The position numbers and the translations under genes were made by a program. DNA of 64,000 nt from positions 1,323,001 to 1,387,000 of the forward strand of contig JALPQD010000241.1 of the NCBI GenBank assembly GCA_023101885.1. The letters run 5' to 3'. Source of the DNA: Typhlomys cinereus. Lineage: Eukaryota; Chordata; Mammalia; Rodentia; Platacanthomyidae. Shown here piece by piece: positions 12,671-24,523 of the stretch; positions within the stretch are counted from its first letter, which is position 1; every line of letters begins with the position of its first letter. The notes under the pieces are model-generated. The model was not told the DNA's origin. It ran no database searches and saw only the letters and a program-made list of their open reading frames with translations.

Positions 12671-13664
12671 TTAATATGTGTGAGTCTCTCTGAAGTCAGC
12701 CGTTCTCTCAAAATAGCCCATTACAAGACCATGATTCTGGGCATGCATGTGAAACTCCAGGGAAGACAAAGGGTTGTCCATGACACTATTTTCTGAGGCT
12801 GGAGCTCTACAAGAACCAGGCAAGAGGAGGAGGCTGCTGGGAAGGGAGAGACTTCCAGTGACACAGAAATATCTTCCGTGGTAATCAGCATTGACGGGAA
12901 AAGGAAATAAGGGGAATTTATGTGACAGTTTAATAGGGTTTTGTGAAATATGGTATTATTTTAAAGTTTTCCTGAGTGAGGCAGACAGCATATTACAGTG
13001 ACTTCAGCTCTAAAAAGATGACGATACTGTATTTTTAAACTGTGAAATTTGCCCCTATCTTTCTTTGACATTTTATACAGAAAATATTATATTGTACATA
13101 TATTGGAACATACTGTCTATTCTACACAATCTACAGTACAGTGTAAAGCTCAAATGTCTAGAAAGTGTTCCAGACTCGAATTCCCTACTCCAAAACAACC
13201 ACCTATTTTTCTCCTGTCATTATGTGTGTGTGTGTTTTTTTAATCATGGTCTTTGTCCTGAGACAAGAAGGAAGAGACAGCTACAGTCAGTTCATGGGTG
13301 TGAGAACTCCCTCCAGGCAACATACTAACCAAACCTGCTAAAGTTTCCATGGACAATGAGGACCAGGGTCACAAAGTTTGCCCCTAAATCCATGTTCTGT
13401 AACCTGTGAAATAAGGGGAAGGAGGACAACTAGGTCTCTGCAGCAGGAAGCATTGGCATATGCTAGTACCCACTAGATGGGAGAGCACTCACCCACTTCA
13501 CATGGTGATATAGAACACACTTATCAGCAAGATTAACGTGCCAGGAAATAGTTATGCAGGGATATTGCTTACATAAAATATGTTTGTGAATGGTAATATA
13601 AAATAATATAATGCGAGAAATCATAGGGATGTGATAAGAAATGATGAAAATAGGGATAAGGGAA
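12671..13664. other. Unique sequence
   Basis: No gene or clear repeat. A short (TG)n patch lies at about 13222-13233. Confidence 0.4.
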
Positions 13665-13827
13665 ATGGGGAGTTGGGAAATTCTGTCTTGTGCAAGTGTA
13701 AACACCTGAGTACAGATTCCCAGAACTCATATGAAGTCAGATGTAGTAATGTACCCCTGTGATCCCACTGTACTTATAGCAAAATGGGAGAAGAGGATCC
13801 CACAGAAGCTCATAACCAGCTGGCTGA
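13665..13827 (+). mobile_element. B4: B4 SINE fragment
   Basis: The head-like text 'aaacacctgagtacagattc' and 'ccagaactcatatgaagtca' is followed by 'tgtacccctgtgatcccact', as in the head/B1 junction of B4. It stops at the tail of the minus-strand young SINE at 13828. I could not find the missing 3' half on the other side. Confidence 0.5.
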
Positions 13828-13841
13828 TTCAAGTGTGCGTA

Positions 13842-13877
<36 letters not shown>

Positions 13878-14088
13878 ACCCTGGGCGAATTAAGCAACCA
13901 CCATGGACCGCCTCCACCTCCTCCTTGTTTACTTTGCCCCTGGATTCACAGGCTCCGCCCTACCAGGGCCAGAAGGACAGGCCGCCCCCACTTCCATCCG
14001 ACGTCTATACATGGGGTCTAGGATCCGAACTCAGGACCTTCTGCCTGCAAGGCAGAGGCTTAACCCCTGAGCCACCTCTCTAGCCCCC
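13828..14088 (-). mobile_element. Young B2-like tRNA-derived SINE
   Basis: Read on the minus strand it starts at about 14088 with a tRNA-like head. The A-box-like word is 'tggctcaggggtt' and the B-box-like word 'gagttcggatcc'. A GC-rich body follows, including 'cctggtagggcggagcctgt', then 'ccatggtggttgc' and a CA-rich segment. The tail is cut short at 13828, so the AATAAA-rich end seen in other copies is missing, and no target-site duplication is obvious. It contains a (GT)n run at about 13847-13874. Confidence 0.85.
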
Positions 14089-14387
14089 CAACTTATAAGC
14101 ATTGACTAGAAGAAATAATACTCTCATGAAGAGTTTGGTTGCTTTGATCCAGAATGGCGTCAGAAAGGAGTGATCAATTGGCGTAAAGTAGAATTACATC
14201 TTTATCACCTTGTCCCTAGTCTCTGATTCTGTATAGGCCAAGCTGTCCTTCTATTCTGGTGTCTGGAAGTAGATTAGGACCCTTCTGGGTGAGAAGTCAC
14301 TTCTGGTTCCTAGAAAAGACAAGCACCTGTGTGGATGTGGATGTGTGTTTTGATACAAATTCACACATTTTTGATTGCAAAATTTTA

Positions 14388-14390
<3 letters not shown>

Positions 14391-14446
<56 letters not shown>
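14391..14446. repeat. (TC)28 microsatellite
   Basis: Uninterrupted TC dinucleotides for 56 bp. Apparent open frames across it on both strands encode only LS or RE repeats. Confidence 0.98.
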
Positions 14447-14448
<2 letters not shown>

Positions 14449-14734
14449 GAGTTTGGTTGATATATAATCCAGTGCATCTCCATAAATAAACAAAGTCAAG
14501 TTTGGGCAACTACAAAACAGAAGCTCATGTTGATTCCATAGTAATTCTGTCCCATTAGTCCCAATCAGGAAACAGCCAAAATAGTCCTAAGAAGAACCAA
14601 GCAAATTCTGTCTGGCTTTCCCACATTCAGAAATTTACAAGTTGGTATTATCTTATTCTGAGTATTTTGTGCTGCTAGTCAATGGATAGTTTTGAAAACA
14701 TGGAAACTTAAGAGCTCCTTTAGAGTATCCTGCA

Positions 14735-15110
14735 TAATGGTTAATCATTGTTGTCAGCTACTTTGGACTTAGAATCATCAAGAAGACACATTTACAGGGA
14801 GTTTTAACTCACTAAAGAGTTCATTTACAGGGGGTTTTAACTCCCCGAAGAGTCACCCTGAATTTGTTTAACACCATACCATGAGGTGAGGTACTGAACT
14901 AAATAAAGAAATAATGAGCTATTGAGTCGAATAGCAGTATTTGGTCTCTTTTTGCCGCTAGGTCACAATGTGATCAGTTACCTCATGTTCTTGTCACCAT
15001 GTCTTCCCCACTAAGAGGGACTGGATTTCCTCAAACTCTAAAGCAAAATATCCTTTCCATCTTAATTGCTTCTTGACAGCTATTTCTTCAAAGCATTAAA
15101 AAAGTAACTA
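14735..15110 (+). mobile_element. LTR-type repeat (MaLR/ERVL-like), decayed
   Basis: The start 'ataatggttaatcattgttg' and 'tcagctactttggacttaga', then 'atcatcaagaagacac', the middle 'accatgtcttccccac' and the end 'ttgacagctatttcttcaaa' followed by 'aaaaaagtaactaa' follow the order of a widespread mammalian LTR ending in 'taactaatac'. A 33-bp internal duplication sits at 14789-14854. Confidence 0.5.
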
Positions 15111-15242
15111 AGGAAAGTGTGGCCTTTGTACTCAAATACTTGTAACTAATTGAACTAAATGTACTAGAATGTCCTGCCTAAATAGAAATATATTTATTTA
15201 CCAGAGTAATTTGGCCTTTTGACTGTCTAACAGTCCACAAGC

Positions 15243-15390
15243 ATGTCTTGATTGGCTGGGAGTGATAGAGTATACCTGCAATCCCAGAATTCAGGAGACT
15301 GAATCAAAGGATCATGAGTTAAAGGCCAATTTGGGCTTGGATTGTATGTGAGGCTTTTACTTAAAACACAAGAAACAAACAAACAGTAAA
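15243..15390 (+). mobile_element. B1: B1 SINE
   Basis: 'gctgggagtgatagagtata' then 'cctgcaatcccagaattcag', 'gagttaaaggccaatttggg' and an A-rich tail 'acaagaaacaaacaaacag' match a diverged B1. Confidence 0.7.
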
Positions 15391-15904
15391 GTGTGTTTGG
15401 GGGGGAACCTTGTCCCAGACTATCACACTTCCCATCTGTAGAGGAAATGTAGACTAAAAACATTAGTCCAATTTATACAAGAAACTAGAAACTATGATCA
15501 ACCCTATGGGTGGTGTAGAGTTGAATACCAACAAAAACTCTGGGCATCAAAACTTGTGAGAGCATCCCTGGATGTTAATACATCATGACAAAGTATAACA
15601 GGGAGGAATTAGAGGCATGTAGGACTCCATAAGATGGAACCAAGTGTGTATTTCAACCCCTCATGGACTCTATCCTTGTATTCTTCTTTTGCCTGTATTA
15701 CTTTCTATGATAATTTACTTCTGTAAGTACAATAACTTTGATTGGTTTGTAGAACTTAAGCAAATTATTGGAGCAACCCCAACCTGTGGTTTGTGACAGA
15801 GGAGGACCATCTTAGTAGACTCTTTATCCAGAAGTTGAGCTGTGGCCATTCAGATTTAAAATACAAGCCACATTCTTGGTAAAACCATATCATCTTTCTA
15901 ACAC
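15391..15904. other. Unique sequence
   Basis: No gene or repeat recognised. Confidence 0.4.
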
Positions 15905-16650
15905 AAATTTTCTTTATTTTATTTATTTATTATAATTTTAGTTTTCCTTTTTCTCTCCCCTTAGTGATCATTCCCATACCCCCTCCTTTTCCTCTGATAA
16001 CCTATCTTTCCCCCTCATCATACTTCCTCTTATTTTCAAGTCTTTACACTTGTGTGGCCCACTGTGCTTCATCTAGTTTGTCTTTGATGTCATCTGCCTG
16101 ACATGATTCATGTTCCAGCAAGTGTCATAAATCAGTGGATATACCATTGAGGATAGTATCGTCCTTTTCTCCTCTATTAGCCCTCATGAGTCTCTCAGGG
16201 AGGTGTGGAGTTACTTGAGATCTTTTCCCTGGTGAGATACTGATAGGACAGTTCCCATGCAATTCTTGTCATGTCCAGGAGATAGTTTCTGGCCCACCAT
16301 TATCCAATTTCAAGTTCTTAAGGTCTTACCAGCCCCTTTTCCATGACATTCCCTGAGCCTTGAGATGAGTATGGATGTTACTTAGATGTCCTGATTAGGG
16401 TCAGGAATCTATAGTTACTTATCGTCTACAATGTGGACAGTTGTATTTTTCTGTAGTAAACTCCTTCTGTTGTAGGTTTTGAGGTTGAGTGCTGAGTTCT
16501 TCTCCAGTCTATAGACATAATAACAGGTGTTTTGTACAGTATCTTCACAGCCCAGCACAATTTTTCCATCGGTCAGTGGTTACCTTAAACTAATAATTGC
16601 TCATATTCACCTTCACTCAGGAACCAGTATCTCATTTGCAGCAGCAGTTT
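15905..16650 (-). mobile_element. L1: L1 3' UTR, Lx-like, antisense
   Basis: Left end 'tttattttatttatttatta' is the complement of the A-rich tail. Then come pyrimidine-rich lines (complement of the polypurine tract), 'ccctcatgagtctctcaggg', 'attcttgtcatgtccaggag', 'ccttttccatgacattccct' and 'gagccttgagatgagtatgg'. This order follows the Lx-type rodent L1 3' UTR read in reverse. No ORF2 text remains at the right end. Confidence 0.75.
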
Positions 16651-17344
16651 CTGAGACTCTGAGTCAAAAATGACTCTATCTTCTGTTCCCAAAATATGCT
16701 GCTTTACCATTGATCAGAAATCAAAGATTCACATTTCCTTGTTAATTAACTTTCTTTTTTTTTTGTTTCCCCTTCACCATGTGATCTCCACACCCAATAA
16801 TTCTTCTACCCCTTCCTTCCTCTGAGTAACCTATGAAATAAGAAAGAAACACAGACAAGAACTGAAATCCTAGATAAACAATTTTAAGGTCAGCTCGAGT
16901 CTGCAGGAGAGACTGTGTTCCTCTTCCACACAGCACCACAGTGCGTTTATTTCCATGGTCAGTGCACACTAAGCACTTCCCTTGCATCGAGCACTTTTCA
17001 GGACATGAGAGATGGATTGATGCAAAGGCTGTTGTGATGTAAGATATGGGTGAGTCCATGGGGTTCATGATGATGTTACAAATAAAGATCACAGCTTCTG
17101 TACCTTTCAATGCAAGTTCGTGCTCAGAAGTAATTGCTCAGGGGTCACAGCAGTTTTGTGGGATTTAGATAAACTGGAAGTACAAAAGTTGAATCCTAAG
17201 TATCTGGGTGGTGAGAGGTTATAGCACATTCCATAAAGAATGGCAAGAACAAGCTGCTCTTGGAGCATTTAAAGAGCATTCATTTGCAGCCATTTTTATT
17301 AAATATCTTTCTTCTTTCAACTTAATTCATCCCCAAAGCAGTTC
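16651..17344. other. Unique sequence
   Basis: No gene. A 122-codon minus frame (16742-17110) has low-complexity ends and no domain that I recognise. Confidence 0.4.
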
Positions 17345-17500
17345 ATTATGAAGCTGCTATTGTAAAAAACAGTTCACAAATCAGAACACCAAGGTTCAGA
17401 ATAGTTAAGCCACTGATCCCAGGGCATCCAAAAATAGCTATCAATGGCAGAACTTGAATTCAGAGAAGTTGCTGTCTTCACTAAACTCTGTGTCATTTGG
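17345..17500 (+). mobile_element. MIR: MIR SINE
   Basis: 'caaggttcagaatagttaag' then 'ccactgatcccagggcatcc' and 'tggcagaacttgaattcaga' match the MIR core in plus orientation. Confidence 0.65.
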
Positions 17501-18466
17501 AAAGGGATGTTTTTATGACCGGCATAGCCATAGCTGGGGGCATACTGACTTAGGACCAAGTTACTAACCCAAAGGAGGGTGGAGGGGTTCCTTTGGGTAG
17601 ACACATGCATGAAGCAAGCGGGTGATTGGTACTCTTAAACTTGTATTATAAGACAGACAACTCAGCTCACTCCATCTCACAAATCTTTCTCTAGTTCCAA
17701 TTACTGTTGCCATTGCCAGAGGGTCTGGGATGGCAAAGTAGATAAAGCAAAATGATTCATCAACACCCTCACTGCCCTGAAGAAGGTGCCTCCTGGCTGT
17801 CCTTGTCTCCTTCCCATGTACTTGCTATTACTTTTATGATATTTGTATAAACAGGATCATTAAAATCAAGCTTGAAGACCTCTGGGGCATCCATTAAAAT
17901 GAATCCATGAAACATAAAATTACACTTATCACCATACAGTCTGTAATAAATCAACAGATGCTTCCTCACTAAGACACAAGTCTTATTCACTGAAAATATT
18001 GAAGGATATCACTAAATACGACTACACTTAATTGGAAAGACACAAGGATCAAAAATTAGAAAGCTGACAGGTTTCTGGCTTTACTTCTAATAGCAACCAG
18101 ACCCTTTGCCTAAGCAAATTCACCTCCCGGATTTCCCACTTCTGTCTAACATTGAAACTATACCAAACTAAGGTAGCAACAATTTAGCTTTGAGCCTCTA
18201 CTGAGAACCAGTGCCATTCTCATAGTTCATGATCAGATCTTACCTAGGCCTGGAGGGAGTTAATTATCAGCTACTAACAGCTACTAAACAGTAGACCCTG
18301 TACAAGCAGTTTTCACACACAATTTCACTTAATTTCCACCTTAACAAAGAGCTGGAATGACTCCACTTTAAGTAAAATAAATGACTAATAGATACTCACT
18401 ATGATCATGAAGACCCTCTGCAAATAGCACTTAACCTAGACCTATGAGACTCATCCTCTGTCCTAT
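17501..18466. other. Unique sequence with a possible MIR piece
   Basis: No gene. Around 18295-18390 'cacacacaatttcacttaat' and 'tccaccttaacaaagagctg' resemble the 3' half of MIR. Confidence 0.4.
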
Positions 18467-18483
18467 CCCATATGCTATACTTT
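18467..18483. repeat. Target-site duplication, left copy
   Basis: 'cccatatgctatacttt' (17 bp) is repeated exactly at 18791-18807, flanking the SINE between them. Confidence 0.95.
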
Positions 18484-18527
18484 TTAAAAATATTTTTTAT
18501 TATTCATTATTTATTCAATTGTGCGCA

Positions 18528-18575
<48 letters not shown>

Positions 18576-18790
18576 ATTCGGGACCCACCATGGACCGCCT
18601 CCACCTCTTCATTGTTTACTCTGCCCCGGGATTCACAGGCTCTGCCCTACCAGGGCCAGAAACACAGGCTCCACCTCCCCACCCTCCCACCCCCGCTTCT
18701 GCTGGGCGTCTATATGTGGGTTTAGGATCCGAACTCAGGACCTTCCGCCTGTAAGGCAGAGACTTAACCCCTGAGCCACCTCTCCAGCCC
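18484..18790 (-). mobile_element. Young B2-like SINE, full length
   Basis: Minus orientation, with the head at 18790 and the tail at 18484. The head carries the A-box-like 'tggctcaggggtt' and the B-box-like 'gagttcggatcc'. The body has 'ccctggtagggcagagcctg' and 'cggtccatggtggg'. A 40-bp (CA)n run precedes the AATAAA-bearing tail. Exact 17-bp target-site duplications show an L1-type retrotransposition event. Confidence 0.93.
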
Positions 18791-18807
18791 CCCATATGCT
18801 ATACTTT
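18791..18807. repeat. Target-site duplication, right copy
   Basis: Exact partner of 18467-18483. Confidence 0.95.
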
Positions 18808-20138
18808 CAATATAGCCTTTTCTCTGTTACTTTTGCCTTTGTTCGGGTCTCACGGGGCCTAGAATCTCTAACTGCGCCTTCACTATTTCTTTCTTAGAGA
18901 GGAGCAGTTTGTCCATACATTGCATCTGTGCTGCCAACTCTCCGTGGGTACCTGTCCACCTGGTGCACCTTCTCCTTTTCGAGGCTATTTAAGACTGAGA
19001 TTTGATCTGCCCCACAGTAAGTACTTCCAGCCACCTTGCCCACGACCCCAAGTCTGTCCAAAGAGTGATCCTGACATTCCCCCCACCTCTCCCACTCTGA
19101 AGCCCTTTCTTCTCCTTACGTGTTCCTAACCAGCATGTCAAGGTTATTTCTCTGCCCCTGGGAGCAGAGCTTCTAAATGTTGGAAGGGTGCCAAAGCCTC
19201 TTCAGGAGACGTAATTAATCACATTATAAGAGGCATGCACTCGTAAAGCAAATTGCACATTAAAAACTCAGCCTGCAGAATCTCAAGCAGAATATCACCA
19301 AACTTTTCCAGGGAATGTGTTGATTAAACCACAACGAGTTAATTAGGTGAGGGTCGATAGGTATATTTGTAAAGGTAATGGCCCATTAGACTGCTCACTG
19401 TTTGAAAGGAAAGTGAGGCCAGTTTCACAAACCTTGCTTTGTGCATTTAGTTCCATGGTAGAGAGGATGACTTTAAAAAAATAAACAAACAAACAATTAA
19501 AAAAAAAAAAAGGAAGGGAGGCATCATGAAGTTCATTCAGTTCTGCACAGTGCTTTGACCAAAATTTTCTCTTCTGTGACTAACCTCCCCCTTCCCATCA
19601 CCCGGGAGCAGCTGGATCACTTGTTCTATAAGAGAAGCAATAGCAGGAAAGCACTCTGCTTTACCATGAACATCCTGATACTTTCTGCCCAGAGCTTGCT
19701 GTGCTCTGTGCCTTGGCTCTAACATTTCTCCTGAGATGCCTTTGCAGCAACTTAGAAGCCATTCAGGCAGGCTGCAATGAGACCAAAATCAGCCTGCCTC
19801 ACATAAATAGGCTCACAGACACTGGTTCAGGAGGAAAATGCAGAAGAATAGATCTATAAAATGAGAAAAGAGCCAAAAATCTTAATTCCAAGAAGTCCAA
19901 ACAAGCAAAGAACCATGTATTTGTATTGATATCATTGTGTGGGGGTGTGTCTGTGCATGTGTGCATGCACGTGTGTGTAAATGCATGTGTATGCTCAGGA
20001 CACACATGTATATACACGTGTGATTGTCTGGGCATTTATGTGAAACAGATGAGAATGAGAATAAAAAGCAGGAAAGACAGAAGAGAGGCAGACACAAAAA
20101 GAAAAGACAGAAAGAATGAATAGCAAAAAGAGGGAGAA
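18808..20138. other. Unique sequence with a candidate conserved noncoding block
   Basis: No gene seen. The block at about 19190-19400 is unusually non-repetitive, rich in TAATTA-type words (gtaattaatcacatt, gagttaattaggtg) and lacks repeat character, as conserved enhancers often do. An A-rich run lies at 19476-19512 and a TG-rich patch at 19935-20030. Confidence 0.4.
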
Positions 20139-20401
20139 CAATGGAGCCATAACTCAGAGATTAAGCCTTTGCCCCTCAAGAAATAGGATCTGATTTTGGA
20201 TCCCAGATCCCAGGTATAAATGCAAGGAAAAAATGGAGGTGGTCTGTACTTCTGGCCTTGAAAGACAGAGCCTAGGAAATCTCAAAGCAAAGCTCTAAAG
20301 AGGTAGTGCAATCCAGGATGTTCCCAGAAGACACTTGTGGGACTCTACAGGCATTCACAGTGCCCTCTTCTGCACACACTTACATACACCCACATCTATT
20401 T
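20139..20401 (+). mobile_element. Older copy of the B2-like SINE family
   Basis: Head 'agccataactcagagattaa' then 'gcctttgcccctcaag' and 'ttttggatcccagatcccag', with the body lines 'ggtctgtacttctggccttg' and 'acagagcctaggaaatctc'. These align in order with the young copies, but with many changes and loss of CpGs. It merges at its CA-rich 3' end with the purine tract at 20402. Confidence 0.7.
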
Positions 20402-20481
20402 GAAGAGAGAAAGAGGAAGGAGGGAGGGAGGGAGGGAGGAAGAAAAGGAGGGAGAGAGGGAGGAGGGAAGGAGAAAGAAAG
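20402..20481. repeat. Purine tract (GGGA/GAAA-rich)
   Basis: 80 nt without a pyrimidine on the plus strand, rich in GGGA. GA-rich sequence continues to the next SINE at 20514. Confidence 0.9.
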
Positions 20482-20513
20482 CGAGGGAGGGAGGGAGAGA
20501 AAAAGGAAAGGGA

Positions 20514-20784
20514 GGGGCTGGAGAGGTGGCTCAGGGGTTAAGTCTCTGCCTTGCAGGCTGAAGATCCTGAGTTCGGATCCCAGATCCCACATATAGACAC
20601 CAGGCGGAAGCGGGGGCGGCTTGCGCTTCTGGTCCTGGTAGGGCGGAGCCTGTGAATCCCCGGGCAGAAGGAGGTGGAGGCATCTATGGTGATTCGCGAA
20701 TTCGTCCGTGGTTCTACACAGACACACACATGCGCGCGCACATACACACGCACATGCGCACAGTTGAATAATAATAAAAAAAAA
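20514..20784 (+). mobile_element. Young B2-like SINE, full length
   Basis: Starts 'ggggctggagaggtggctca' and continues with 'gagttcggatcccagatccc', 'ggcggaagcgggggcggctt', 'tggtcctggtagggcggagc' and a CG/CA alternating segment (about 20716-20762). It ends 'cagttgaataataataaaa'. Flanking duplication 'aaaaaggaaagggagg' occurs at about 20500-20515 and 20786-20801. It landed inside the purine tract. Confidence 0.93.
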
Positions 20785-20801
20785 GAAAAAGGAAAGGGAG
20801 G

Positions 20802-22599
20802 GAAGAGAAAAATAGAGAGGTACATCTGATTTTAACTTACATTACATTTGAAACCAGGCAGCAAAGCATCAAGCAGGGATCATTAGTAACTGAACTGTGA
20901 ATTCTCCTTCTTATCTCCAGACAAACACAGTACAGAGTCTGATCGAACTCATACTCATATTGTTCCCTGAAGACTGGCCCCATAAACCATCCCTCCCCAA
21001 CCTTGCCCAACTTTGGAGCCGTTCAAACAAAATGAAAATCCCACTCAGTAGAAATTCCCAGCAGCTATTACAAAAAAAAAGAAAAGAAAAGAAAAGAAAT
21101 TTCAAAAGCTATAGATGCATCTTTCCTTTTCTGGAAATTGTTGAATGAGGGTTGAGGGGAAAGGATGTAGCACCATTATGTCCGAAGAATGACGGGGCTC
21201 CTCCCCAGATGGAAGGGGCACTGTCTGTGGGGGATGACAGAGTTTTTCTTCCCCTTTCCTCTTGCCTATCTGCTGTCACACAGACCCTCTCTAAATCTCT
21301 ACCACACTCACCCAGACTATGCCAGAGCAGGTTCATATAGTGGTACCTGAAAAGCGCAGAACAAAGCAGCCCTCACTCACTCCAATCTCTGTAGCCTGAA
21401 TTGCTGCAGCAATTCCCCATGAAAAACTTCCCTAGTCAATTATTCCTGGTTATCCCTAAGCCACAGACCAGGGTACAGTGTGAGAGTCAGTACCTAAACA
21501 ATTATGATGTAAAGTAGTGTAGTGTAGTAAAAACTTATGTGCATACAATTTAGAAATATGCATTGTGATAAAGATTATGTTTGCATATGTATATGAGATC
21601 AATGCAAGTGACAGGTTGTTATGAGTCAGGTCTTAGGAGTAGAAGACAAGTCACTCCAGGTAGAGAGGACAGCTTATTCCAGTCTAGTATATAACTGGAC
21701 CATGTGCTCTGGTACCAGTGACTTCCATGGCTTGTATCCTAGTGAAGGAACTTCTCGAATACTTTGTTTGCCTGTCAACTGATGGCACAAACAACTTCTC
21801 TTTGAAGCAAAGCTGTCTTCAGATTTGTAGGCCGCAGAGCTCCTCCTAATTTCTGCTACTATTTTGGCTACTTCTCCTAACTAATCCCTCCCCAATACTT
21901 CCATGGGCAAAACAGAGCCTATGCATCACACTTCCATTCCTCTGCTCTAGGTTCAGACATGCTTTACAGTAGTCAACAGCTAAAAGAATGCCATGCTTTA
22001 AACACCATCTGAATTTTTTATAATTCTCACAGCCAGTTCTCTAAACGACTTCAACATTCGAGATCTGTCCCACGGCTTTCACATGCAGAAGTACAATGAG
22101 CCTGTGTCCACAAGTCTGTGGACCCTCACTGCACAGTTATCATGCCAGTCTCTGACATAGTGCAGTGACATGAAGACCTCTTTCTTAAAGGACATTACGT
22201 ATAGGAGAAGGAAATGAAAGGACTAAGCAGGGCACAACTAACTCTGTGTCAGACAGAGTCGTGCAATGAGATCAGAGAAGTGGATCTGAAAGAGTGTGCA
22301 ATGGGTCAAATCAGGATCAAGTATTTTGAACAAGTAGCACTTCTCCCGTCAATGAGAAAGAGGAGGAGAGGAGCAAAAAGAAGCCTGAGAAATGGACCAG
22401 TATTCCTGAGTCTTACCACCCCAAGTCATGAGAGAGATTCTTGTGGTGACCAACAACAGGTTAATGTGTGAAAAATTGCTGTGATTCAATTCAGCCATAC
22501 TCCATATGCTTGACATACAATATTTTCATTGTCCTTTAGTTCAAGACATTTTGAAATCCCAAGGTGATTTCTTAATGAAGAATTAAGTTTCCCAATACT
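20802..22599. other. Unique sequence, no gene seen
   Basis: Short open frames only, none longer than about 85 codons and none with recognisable motifs. Confidence 0.4.
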
Positions 22600-23599
22600 T
22601 TATGACTGATATGAAATTAAATTTCCTTCTGCTCATAAAACGTGTTATTGATCCTTTTAAATTGTCTGAGGAGTCTATAGTGAAATTTTGCAAATCTCTT
22701 TCACAGTTGTGAAATCCTATGTGTGCCAACAAGATCTATTTATTCAAAATCATACTCTGTGTGCTTCTGTATGTGTTTTCAAGTAAGTCTAACTTGTTCA
22801 GTCTGTGGGGACTTAGTAGTGTACATGGTTAACTTTTTTTATGGTTAACTAGACCTTGTTATTTCTGTTGCTAGATCTTCCTTTCCCCATTTGCTTGTTG
22901 ATTTTAATAATGCACAACACTGTCATTAGCAGGGTTGAGATAGACTTGGTCACCAGTCTGATGAATAGTCAGTTTTAATTTATCTATATTCACTAATGTT
23001 ACTAGTACTTACATGCATCTTTTTCAAATAATTTTGTGTTTATGATTTTTTTCCTCTTATCTCTACTTCCTGGTCTGTATATAAAAGGTAGACAGATGTA
23101 TTCTATTTTCTTTTCTTTCCATATAAATTTCCGAATAATAGACTTTGTGGCTCTATTTTCTTGGTGGCTATCTTTAAACTATACCTCATCTGAGCAAAAT
23201 TTAAACTTCTTACAATGGATCCCTCTGTCCTCTAAAACGATAAGGATTTTTAACATATTTAAGGACTCATTAAAATGCTCCTTTTTCATTGCTATCTAGA
23301 GTTCACTTTATCATATTGAAGCATGCATGTTACCATTGTTACCATTACTTATCACATGCCATGCCTCTTATCTTACTTGCATTTTTCTTACTGGAGTCTA
23401 TCTGCTAATTGTTCTGAGGACTTTTGTTCACAAATTGTCTCCATCTTCTATGGCAGAAAATTCTTACATTTGCATTATTCTCTTAAAGACATTGTACCTC
23501 GTTGTTAAACTCTTTTCAGTCTACTTGTTTTCTATTTGGAAGACGTTTTCCTTTTATTCCTTTGAAAAATGTGTTCACTTCCTCCTCCCTTGGCTGAGT
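22600..23599 (-). mobile_element. L1: Possible very old antisense L1 5' region
   Basis: T-rich text with the flavour of old L1 5' regions read in reverse (for example 'gttctgaggacttttgttca' and 'cacaaattgtctccatcttc'). The match is weak and rests partly on the more convincing continuation at about 24030-24150 and 24520-24900. Confidence 0.3.
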
Positions 23600-24000
23600 G
23601 AATGCAATATCCAAACAATGTAGGGGAAATAAAGGTTTATTCTTTCTTATGGTTCTTGGTTATACTGCATCAGTATCACAGGAGAGTTCATATAAACATC
23701 AGAATCTGAGGAAACTGGCATCAGCATATCCACATAGAGTGAAAAATGAAACAGACTTTCTTATTTGCTTATCTACTTATATACCAAACTTCAGCTTGTT
23801 GGTTTCCACCTTCCCTCCCTGCCCAAGGGATGATCCCTCCCACCACGGGTTGGATCAATTAGATAATCAATTAGATAATCTCTCACCTGCTTGTTTGGGG
23901 CATGTGTTAACTACTAATTCTTCATAGGTATGTCCACAGACTCAGTAACCATTTGTCAAGTTGGCTGTACAACCAGCAGTTGTCCTGCTGTTTCAATATA
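23600..24000 (-). mobile_element. LTR-like repeat, unassigned
   Basis: Read on the minus strand it has 'acagccaacttgacaaatgg', then two copies of 'attatctaattg', a 'gtggtgggagggatcatccc' line and an end with 'aataaacctttatttcc'. This resembles mammalian LTRs that start near 'gtcaacttga' and end after a polyadenylation signal. Family not assigned. Confidence 0.4.
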
Positions 24001-24155
24001 ATATTTCTAGATGCATCCTTATTTTCCCTATGTGACATTCAAAATGAACTTTAGAAATATTCTCTAATCTGTTCCTTTTGCAAAATTCTCAGCAATTGTT
24101 TCTTCTCATACTGTTTTTCGACCCTTCCCTTCATTTCATTTGGAAATGCAGTTAG
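24001..24155 (-). mobile_element. L1: Old antisense L1 fragment (left of SINE)
   Basis: 'ttgcaaaattctcagcaatt' followed by 'gtttcttctcatactg' matches the antisense of the 5' region of old mammalian L1 elements ('ttttcagccattatttcttc' type). Continues beyond the SINE. Confidence 0.45.
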
Positions 24156-24442
24156 TTTTTTTTATTATTATTATTATTTATTCAACTGTGCGCATGTGCG
24201 TGTGTATGTGCGCGCGCGTGAGTGTGTGTCTGTGTATGTGTAGAACCACGGACAAATTCGCGAACCACCATGAACGCCTCCACCTCCTTCTGCCCCGGGA
24301 TTCACAATCTCCGCCCTACCAGGACCAGAAGCACAGGCGGCCCCCGCTTCCGCCTGGCATCCATACGTGGGATCTGGGATCCGAACTCAGGACTTTCCGC
24401 CTGCAAGGCGGAGGTTTAACCCCTGAGCCACCTCTCCAGCCC
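24156..24442 (-). mobile_element. Young B2-like SINE, full length
   Basis: Minus orientation, head at 24442. Body and boxes match the other young copies, and the tail includes repeated ATT on the plus strand (AATAAA on the minus). Flanks 'tggaaatgcagttag' (24141-24155) and 'tggaaatcctgttag' (24443-24457) form a 15-bp duplication with two differences. Confidence 0.92.
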
Positions 24443-24463
24443 TGGAAATCCTGTTAGAAAAGA

Positions 24464-24523
24464 GATCTCTCTCTCTCTCTTTCTCTCTCTCGCTCTCCCT
24501 TTCTCTCCCTCTCTCTCTTTCCC
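24464..24523. repeat. TC-rich microsatellite
   Basis: Imperfect (TC)n with TTTC and CGC interruptions directly next to the SINE target site. Confidence 0.9.

Noticed and set aside
13731..14021. Proline-rich frames in several places (also 18444-18774, 24140-24457, 34205-34626, 37053-37361, 53346-53645)
   Set aside because: The same peptide text recurs because these are antisense readings of one SINE family, not a gene family.
13890..14088. CpG island or promoter
   Set aside because: The GC-rich stretches here and at 18.6, 24.3, 33.3, 34.4, 37.1 and 53.4 kb coincide exactly with young SINE bodies.
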